40,379 nucleotides of DNA from Silene noctiflora (taxonomy: Eukaryota; Streptophyta; Magnoliopsida; Caryophyllales; Caryophyllaceae), in assembly GCA_009801015.1 (NCBI GenBank), contig VHZZ01002715.1, positions 20,911-61,289 of the forward strand, read 5' to 3'. Below are positions 33,875 to 40,379 of the stretch, piece by piece; position 1 is the first letter of the stretch; each line of letters begins with the position of its first letter. A program made the position numbers and the translations under genes. Under the pieces are notes generated by a model. The model saw nothing but the letters and a program-made list of their open reading frames with translations, had not been told where the DNA came from and did no database searches.

Positions 33875-34005
33875 TCTTGTGTAAGGCGGTTTTAGGATAA
33901 TGTAATTGTAAAACGGATCTAAACATAAACTTATTAGTGAGTAAAAATGATTGCTTAAACATATTGTTTTATGATAAAGTTGTGTGCAACCGCCTTATAC
34001 GATTA
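33875..34005. mobile_element. Small MITE with GTAAGGCGGTT ends
   Basis: CTTGTGTAAGGCGGTTTTAG on the left and TGTGCAACCGCCTTATACGAT on the right are imperfect inverted repeats about 130 bp apart. The interior is AT-rich without genes. The TAAGNCNGT ends recall the element at 11290-11420. Confidence 0.5.
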
Positions 34006-34683
34006 TTGTTGCAAAAAGAAATAGATGACAGTAACAATGAAAAGATTCCACATTTTAGTAATTAACTATGAAGATTCGATTTCAAATTAGTTACTCAGGG
34101 TACTCTCAAATATACTCATTTCGAGTTCGATTCAAAACTAAATAAATGATCGAAACAGGCAGAGTGTCAATTATACTAGACCCTAATAATTATTATTACC
34201 TTAATCATTATAGATTACATGATACATGTACCAGATATAATTAGTGAGTATGCTTTCTGAAAGACGATAGCGTCTCTTAATAACTTATTGAAAAACAAAT
34301 GACAAATTGAAGAAAAAGTGGTAAAAAAAAAAAAGCAATAAAAGTGGTAAAAAGTGGGCCTATCAACTAATAAAAGAGAGAATTACTTAAATCCTCGGCG
34401 AGGACATGTCCTTACACCCAAAGGACCCTCCTCCTTATTTCTATTTTTATCCTCATCCTTTAAGCGTAAGGAAGAGGATGTCCCGGAAGACACAGGTATT
34501 TTCAATTTTTCCTAAAAAATGGTTACCATATATAATAAAACAGGCACGACAATTATGAAAACATGTACCAAATAAATGAGATATTTTAAACCACAATCAG
34601 TGATAATTTGATAAAATGGTACAAAAATGTATATAAATAGGTACAATAAAAGTGGTTTCTAAATAACTTGGCGTGAGACCGTC

Positions 34684-34738
34684 TATTCATTTCATTTTCA
34701 TACGTTTACTCAATGATTTTCATACGTTTACTCAATGA
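34684..34738. repeat. Partial Stowaway-like end with 22-bp tandem repeat
   Basis: CTATTCATTTCATTTTCATAC matches the terminal repeat of the element at 3966-4056. It is followed by two adjacent copies of TTTTCATACGTTTACTCAAT(GA). No matching opposite end is present. Confidence 0.55.
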
Positions 34739-35739
34739 TCATTCGACCACCCCTACTAAAACCTAGTCAAGTCGCCTCAAACTAGGACGGATATAGTGCG
34801 GTACCCACCTACATCCCAAGTTTGGGGTCATGTACGGTTGTTGTAGTGTAGTAGAAGCACCATTGAAAGCCCAAACTGTAAAAGTTGCACGTTTTATATT
34901 CATTGTACGCCGCTCACGCTGCTTCGTTGGCTTGCCTACACTTTTTGACTACTACCATTTGTCCTTGCCCTTAAGTTACGTCTTATGCGAATGCGAATGC
35001 GAAACAGCATCTTACTCAAATCTCGTTGCGTCATTTCAGTTCAAGTAACAGACTCAACGGCTTCTGTTGAGGGAGGACATTTAAGTGTTGCAGTTTAGAA
35101 AATTATCAAGGATGTTACGATTTCAATACTGTGTTTCAGAAATATGATGCCAGCATTACAGATCTTTATCCTTGAGGTCGAGCGCCCATGACCGTGTAAG
35201 GAAATATGATCAGTTGGTCCCAAAATTAGGACCAACTTTAAAAGGATAACCAAAACAAACTTCAACAGGACAACCAAGATTGAGATAATCGCAAACAAAA
35301 CCAGTTGAACCTGTTGCACTGAAGGGTTGAGCCCGGGCAGAGAAACAGTTTAACAAGACGACCCAAATCAGAACAATGCCAACGCAGCAGACTGACTACT
35401 GAAATTGCAATTAACTTGGATGAGACGGAAACTCCATGCCATATATCTATATATATGTCATAATCACACTCTAATTATCTCGATTAGTTCACAATATTAC
35501 AAGCAAATAGCACAAAGCACATCACGAGAGAGAACAAGCCACAAGTTTCGTGGTTTTTAAGCATTGACCAGTTTCAGTCTCCACATTAATATAGTACCAC
35601 TAAATTGATTGATTAAACAGACCTACTCAATTACAGTTGCCACACTATATTACTATCCCAAATTCCCAATCATAAAATAACATTACAATCCAAGAAAGGG
35701 CGTATAAAGCTCACAGTTACTCACCCCATGACGTTTGAA

Positions 35740-38700
35740 TCATACCCTCAAGATCTGAAGCTTATTACTGAAAGCAATAGCAACCCAGTCTGGTTGCGAT
35801 GAAGACCACTGAAGCTGCTCTATCTCCGCTCCTGCTGTATATGCCAAAATTGGGTCCAACCCGCCCTCAACAGGCTGACCCATAGAACTCAAGTCCCAGA
35901 TCAGCGCCTGGGAATCATCCCCAGCGGTACAGATATGACAACTACTATGTGGAGCCCATGCAATTGCATTGACACTCGCTTGATGCCTCTGCAACTCCAC
36001 CACGGGCAATGTCGGAAACCTTATATCCAACACCACTACCTTTGCGCTATCCATTATTATCGTCGCCATATACCTTAAAATACAAAATCAAAAATTAGAA
36101 GCCATTCAAAACAGAAAAATAAGTGAGACGGCTACATTTATCAAATAAGCTAAATTTTTAATTCCATCTCAGCTAACTGCATTCCATCACTTTCTCTCAT
36201 CCCCCAAAATAAATTTTACACAGCCATTTCAGCAAATGGGGAAAACGTCAGAAGGAAGGAAGAAGATTCATCATATATTCATGTGAGAGAAACAAGAGAT
36301 ACCCTTAAGTACACTTCCTTCCCCTCTTTTTTCACTACCCAGTCACCAATAACCAAGATAAAACTTGATACTAACCCAGTTCGAGAACCAGCCGAGATGC
36401 AAATATGCAATGGCAGAGGGAGTAATGAATATAATATATCAGTCATCCACAACAAGTCAGTCTTATGACACGCGAAAAATCATACAAGCAAGAACAAAAG
36501 CGTTAAAAAATAAACATATGAAGGTTCTTGCATTACACTATGAGGAAATTCTTCCCCTCTGTCGAAGAAGGTAACACCATTCTCCAATAAATAGTCATAT
36601 GCAAAAGTTAGTCTTATTGCACACGTTGACGATATTCCTCACTCATCCCCACCCTCCAAAATCTCGCCTGCCACCTTGTTCATTTTGATACGGAATCTTG
36701 ACACCAACGCAGTCAGGAAACAGCCTGAATTTTGTCTCAGGCAAGAACAAAACTAATAAAACAGGGTAAGGATCCTCTCCATTTCTTACAATGAAATTGA
36801 TGGTCCAATACTTCTCAATTGTCTAGAATTGCTCTTATACATCATCTAAGGACCCGCAAGTCCGCAACTTATTCAATATAATAATAATAACAGAAGTATT
36901 TTATTGCATTTATACTTCTATTGAAGGTAGTAGATCATTCATTTCTTATAACAAAATGAAGAGGATCTTAATGCAATCAAAAGAGACCATGTACTACTGA
37001 TATACACACAGAAATCATATAGAATGCGGTCATGTGCAGATTTTATCTAGTTAAGCTAATAAAGTCATTGAGTAGTGTGGTGCTCATGCACGAGCCGTGT
37101 TCAACCCCTCAGAATTAAGCTTCCCTGTCTCCTCTTTACCCCTCAAAAGAACAGAATATTACGCAATCATGTACTCCAGAGTTTCACCCCTGCCTCAAGA
37201 ACTTTTGCAAATTGCGGGAAGGGGATCGATGTATGCAGTTTTTCCCCAAGTCACTCGATTCCCTCAAATTCACGCATATTGCGAACCAATTTCCACGTAT
37301 ATCATGGTGACAAAAGATCAAACCTTAACCCCGACAAACTTCAGAAAGTGAGTAAAAATTATATAGGCTTCGGTAAAATTGATCAAACATCACAGAATGT
37401 CAACATCCCTACCCCTACCCCTACCCTTCTTCATTCTCACTTCCCAACCCCCAAGATCAAGTTCTACAGCCTACCCACTTCGGGAAACACCTCAAATAAA
37501 TGGGCAACAATAAACTTGTCATCAATCAGTCCACAAAACAAAATCAACAATCCTTATATCATAGAAAATCAACATCCCTAACCCTCCTCATCCTCCCTTC
37601 TCAACACAAAGATCAAATTCTGCGACTTACCCACTTGAGGAAATTACCTCAAAATAAAATGGACAAGAACAAACTTCTTAATCAATCAAACAACCAAACA
37701 AAACCTACAATTCAACACAATACAACAAAGCCATCAATTGTTAACAATTACAGCTATTGTCGTTGGATGACAGTTGGACCAAAATGCACAAGGATCCAAG
37801 TTTTTGGTACACACACAACGTCACAAAGCAATCATATATAACGTGGTCATGTGTAAATTTCATCTAGTTTCGCTAACGAAGTCATTGAGTGGTGGTGCTC
37901 ATGAGCCCTTGAAACCCAACATCATCAAGCTTTCTTGGCTCCCCTTTACCCCCAAAAGAAAAAATTATCACGTGAACATGTCCTATGTAGTTCCCATCTT
38001 TCCATTACTCAGACTCCAGAGTACCAACAACAACAGCAACAAAAAAGCAAAACATCACTCCAGTGGCCCAAGATCTTTCGTAAATTGCAAGTAGGGATTC
38101 AGTTTTACTTAAGAGTTACTGAATTCCCTCAAATTCCACTCCATCGTGAACTAATTCCCTTTTCTTTCATTTCCATATTAGGACGTATAATACCACAACC
38201 AAAAGCAAATTTTCCAATAATATTTTCATGGTTACAAAATATCAAACCTAAACACCAATCCACTTCAGGAAATGAGTAAAAATAACTAGGCTTCCATAAA
38301 ATTAATCAAGTATTACATAAAATCAACACCCCTACTCCTACTCATTCTCACTTCCAAACTCTCGAGAACATTCTGGGACCTACCCACTTCAGCAAATACC
38401 TCCAACAAAATGGGCAATAACAAACTTCTCATTAATCAATCAAACCACAAGACCAACCCAACAATCTAACACCATTAAACAAAATAACAAAGCCAACAAT
38501 TGTATTACCCCCTCCGTCTAAGTCACTTGTTTACCTTTCTTTAGACATAACAACCCAAGACAGATGATCAATTTCCTCAAAATAGTAAGGTAAACACATA
38601 ACCTATTAACCACAACTAAATAGGCAAGTGAAAAACAACAAAGCCATCAATTGTTTTACTCCCTCAGTCCAATACAATTATACCTATTGTTTACTCCGTA

Positions 38701-39943
38701 AATGCCTAAATGCCAATTAGACCAAAATGCAAACCGATAACCAATTCACTCAAAATCAATAGCTAAACAAATGACTAATCAACTCACAGCAGAATAAACC
38801 AGGTAAACAAATGATTGGAACATAAAAAAAAACTCCCAAAACCTGGGATCCTGCTTGTTCCAACCAAGCCTCACAACATCAACACACAACAAAACAACAA
38901 TCCTTATATCTCCTCATTCTCACCTCCAAGTCCCAATATCAAATTTTGCTACCTACCCACTTCATCAAATACCTCAAAATAAAACGGGCAACAACAAACT
39001 TCTCATTAACAATCAAACTACAAAACAAACCCAACAATCTAACACCCTACAGCAAACTAACAAAGCCATCAATTGCGTAATTACTCCCTCCGCCTCAGTC
39101 ACTAGTTAAACAAAACAATTGACCAATCAACACACAACAACAGAATAAATTAGGTAAACAAATAATCCGATCAAACCAGAATAGAATAGGTAAACAAATG
39201 ACGAGAACATAATAAACCCCTCACCTAGGATCCTGCTTATTCCAACCAAGCCTCACAAGCGGAGTATCAGGCTCACCACTCTCATAAATAATAGTACTAT
39301 GTTCCTTATCCCTCAAATCAAAAACCCTAACCGACCCGTCAGCCGAAACCGAAGCGAAAACCCCCGCACCACCCCACGCAATATCATAAACCTCCTTATC
39401 ATGCGCAATCAACTGCGTATCAACCGTCTCCTTTTCCACATCCCATATCGTACACGTCGTATCAATCGACGACGTCCCAATACGACGCGGTTCAGCTTCA
39501 TTCCAGTCAAACGAAGTCAACGGCCCACAATACTCCGAGTTCTTATTACCGTTAAGGGTTGTTTTCAATTCAACGGTATTATTGTCGGTCACTTGCCAGA
39601 CACGTAGGAAATCCGATGACGTGGCGAGTAAGTCCGGTTTGGAACATTCTTTATCGGGTATGAAGATGGTTTTTGTTGGTGGGTATGGGTGGTCGAAGGA
39701 GAGAGACGGGTCGGACCGGATTTCGCCGGTTGAGTCGTCGAGTTGGACGATTTGAACCCGGTTTTGAGAGTGTTCTAGAAGGGATGCAATGGCGAGACGG
39801 TATTTTTTGTCGCGACGGACGGACCAGTTCATTGCGTAGATGTGCCATGGTGCTTCGTATGTGTAGATTTCGGATCGTTGTTTTTGTTGGTCGTCGGAAA
39901 TTGGATCGACGGTTTGGTGATCGGCGGTTGTTGTTGCGACCAT
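35740..39943 (-). CDS. LWD1: LWD1/AN11-type WD40 protein (circadian clock), 2 exons
   Basis: Exon 1 is 39225-39943 and exon 2 is 35740-36073, joined at CCTAG|GTGAGG...TTAAG|GTATATG to restore an Arg codon. The protein is 350 aa; Arabidopsis LWD1 is 346. The sequence matches the highly conserved LWD/AN11 family almost residue for residue: [20 protein letters not shown] near 23-42, [63 protein letters not shown] and a C-terminus ending LQILRV. WD40 repeats form a beta-propeller scaffold. LWD1/2 are nuclear clock co-activators that with TCP20/TCP22 raise CCA1 expression and bind PRR promoters. The N-terminus of about 20 residues is the only variable part. The 3.15-kb intron carries old tandem repeats. 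Whether it matches LWD1 or LWD2 cannot be told, since many plants have one gene. Confidence 0.95.
37025..38450. repeat. Diverged tandem duplication in the LWD intron
   Basis: A block from about 37025 (GTCATGTGCAGATTTTATCT, AAGTCATTGAGTAG, GGTGCTCATG) recurs from about 37843 with the same order of landmarks, including ATTCCCTCAAATTC and AGTAAAAAT.AT.TAGGCTTC. The two arms are about 600-700 bp, with many substitutions. Embedded in them is a shorter unit of about 120 bp (CTACCCACTT, ACCTC.AA.AAAATGG.CAA, AACAAACTTCT) seen four times, near 37415, 37567, 38326 and 38895. Confidence 0.65.
38514..38545. repeat. Stowaway-like end in LWD intron
   Basis: TTACCCCCTCCGTCTAAGTC resembles the CTCCCTCCGT(C/T) end common to plant Stowaway elements. 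Similar TACTCCCTC strings are at 38659 and 39080. No well-matched opposite end is visible, so these are probably worn or solitary ends. Confidence 0.4.
38841..38876 (-). pseudogene. Duplicated end of LWD exon 1 with splice donor, inside the intron
   Basis: The 36 bases here match 39223-39258, the end of LWD exon 1 plus the donor GT, with two differences. On the minus strand it would encode [10 protein letters not shown], followed by AG|GTTTTG. The copy is 382 bp from the original, as part of a tandem duplication that also includes the adjacent intron (GGTAAACAAATGA...GAACATAA). It is a host-gene fragment, not a functional exon, because no acceptor frames it. Confidence 0.75.
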
Positions 39944-40232
39944 TTTTTTGCGGCGGTTTGTGTGGTGGTTGTGATGGGGAATGGAGGTGGGAGGAATAGT
40001 CTAGGTGTCTAGTGGAGAGACTATCAAGACCTGTGTCACTTGTGTGATTGGTGGAAGTAAATGTGATTGGATAATGGGAGTTAGAAGTAGGTTTGTGTAC
40101 TTGTCAATCGGGAGTCGGGATGGGTCACTTTGAGTCGGGTTATTTTTGAGTTTGTAAAAACTTGGAGTAATTTGAGTTTTTTTGGGATTTGGGTATTTTT
40201 CGGTCTAATAATATCAAGTTTTAATGGGATAA
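39944..40232. promoter_or_regulatory. LWD 5' leader and promoter region
   Basis: The roughly 290 bases between the LWD start codon and the Helitron end should hold the leader and proximal promoter. No convincing TATA box was seen. A Helitron this close would bound the promoter on its upstream side. Confidence 0.4.
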
Positions 40233-40379
40233 CTAGTTTCGTGGCCCGTGCAATGCACGGGATTTCATGATTATGTTATGCTTATGTATGTTCATGTTCT
40301 TTAAAAAAAATTAACAATAAATCACGATATAGTTTGGAAAATTTGTAGTACCATTTAAAAGAGTCGAGCTTTTAATGAT
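40233..40379 (-). mobile_element. Helitron 3' terminus, element continues beyond window
   Basis: On the minus strand the hairpin CCCGTGCATTGCACGGG (40245-40261, 7-bp stem) is followed by CCACGAAA and then CTAG (40236-40233), with a T after it. A GC-rich hairpin about ten bases before a terminal CTRR, and insertion next to T, are the defining 3' features of Helitrons. The other end lies outside the window, so no coding content can be judged. Confidence 0.6.

Larger units (their letters stand above)
31953..35739. other. Gene-free spacer between TSN and LWD genes
   Basis: The left end probably contains the Tudor-SN leader exon and promoter. The rest is AT-rich with small inverted-repeat elements (32192-32334, 33875-34005, 34684-34738). 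The reading frames at 33170-33424, 34830-35048 and 35095-35319 have no recognisable domain and atypical composition, so they were not called. The last few hundred bases before 35740 are probably the LWD 3' UTR. Confidence 0.5.

Noticed and set aside
34390-34500. Possible MITE with TCCTCGGCGAGGACAT-like ends
   Set aside because: The two ends match poorly once aligned and no target duplication could be seen.
37075-38279. Several plus-strand frames of 84-168 aa
   Set aside because: They lie within the LWD intron repeats, antisense to the gene, and have no domain; the frames break between repeat copies.
39299-39999. Plus-strand frames opposite LWD exon 1
   Set aside because: They are shadows of the highly conserved WD40 coding sequence with Arg-rich composition.
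1-40379. CRISPR arrays, rRNA or functional tRNA genes, bacterial-type operons
   Set aside because: None seen; tRNA-like boxes lack acceptor stems and the window is plant nuclear DNA.

Overview
The window is nuclear DNA from a flowering plant, almost certainly a core eudicot. It is AT-rich, has intron-containing genes with GT/AG borders, and encodes plant proteins such as Tudor-SN, an LWD/AN11 WD40 protein, an SRC2-type C2 protein, two DUF761 proteins and an F-box protein. The repeats (Stowaway-like ends, RTE LINE tail, hAT and other small inverted-repeat elements) would suit Caryophyllales, but that is only an impression. One 415-base run of N and three single Ns show it is a draft assembly.

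Layout. 1-2128 is intergenic, with a perfect 39-bp tandem duplication in the promoter of the first gene. 2129-3064 (+) is an SRC2-like C2 protein. 5849-6493 (-) and 11720-12223 (+) are two small DUF761 proteins about 5 kb apart. The gap between them holds several small DNA-transposon relics. 12768-19916 is a transposon nest. A hAT element with 8-bp target duplications is split by a solo LTR. A forward LTR and a reverse, incomplete LTR then lie tail to tail, and the reverse one is itself split by a second solo LTR of the same family as the first, flanked by a perfect 5-bp duplication.

From 20605 to 39943 every gene is on the minus strand. These are a two-exon TPR fragment related to RPAP3 (20605-21629), an F-box gene (22172-23470), a complete 16-coding-exon Tudor-SN gene (24356-31136, 988 aa, every intron in phase 0) and a two-exon LWD1/AN11 gene (35740-39943, 350 aa). 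The single 3.15-kb LWD intron is filled with old tandem duplications, one of which copied the end of exon 1 with its splice donor. The right edge carries a probable Helitron 3' terminus running out of the window.

The genes do not form a pathway: Tudor-SN works in RNA metabolism and stress granules, LWD in the circadian clock, and the others in signalling or ubiquitin ligases. I found no credible undescribed multi-gene system. The points most worth a second look are the possible F-box-TPR fusion, the duplicated exon/donor in the LWD intron, the transposon nest and the GC-rich block inside the solo LTRs.
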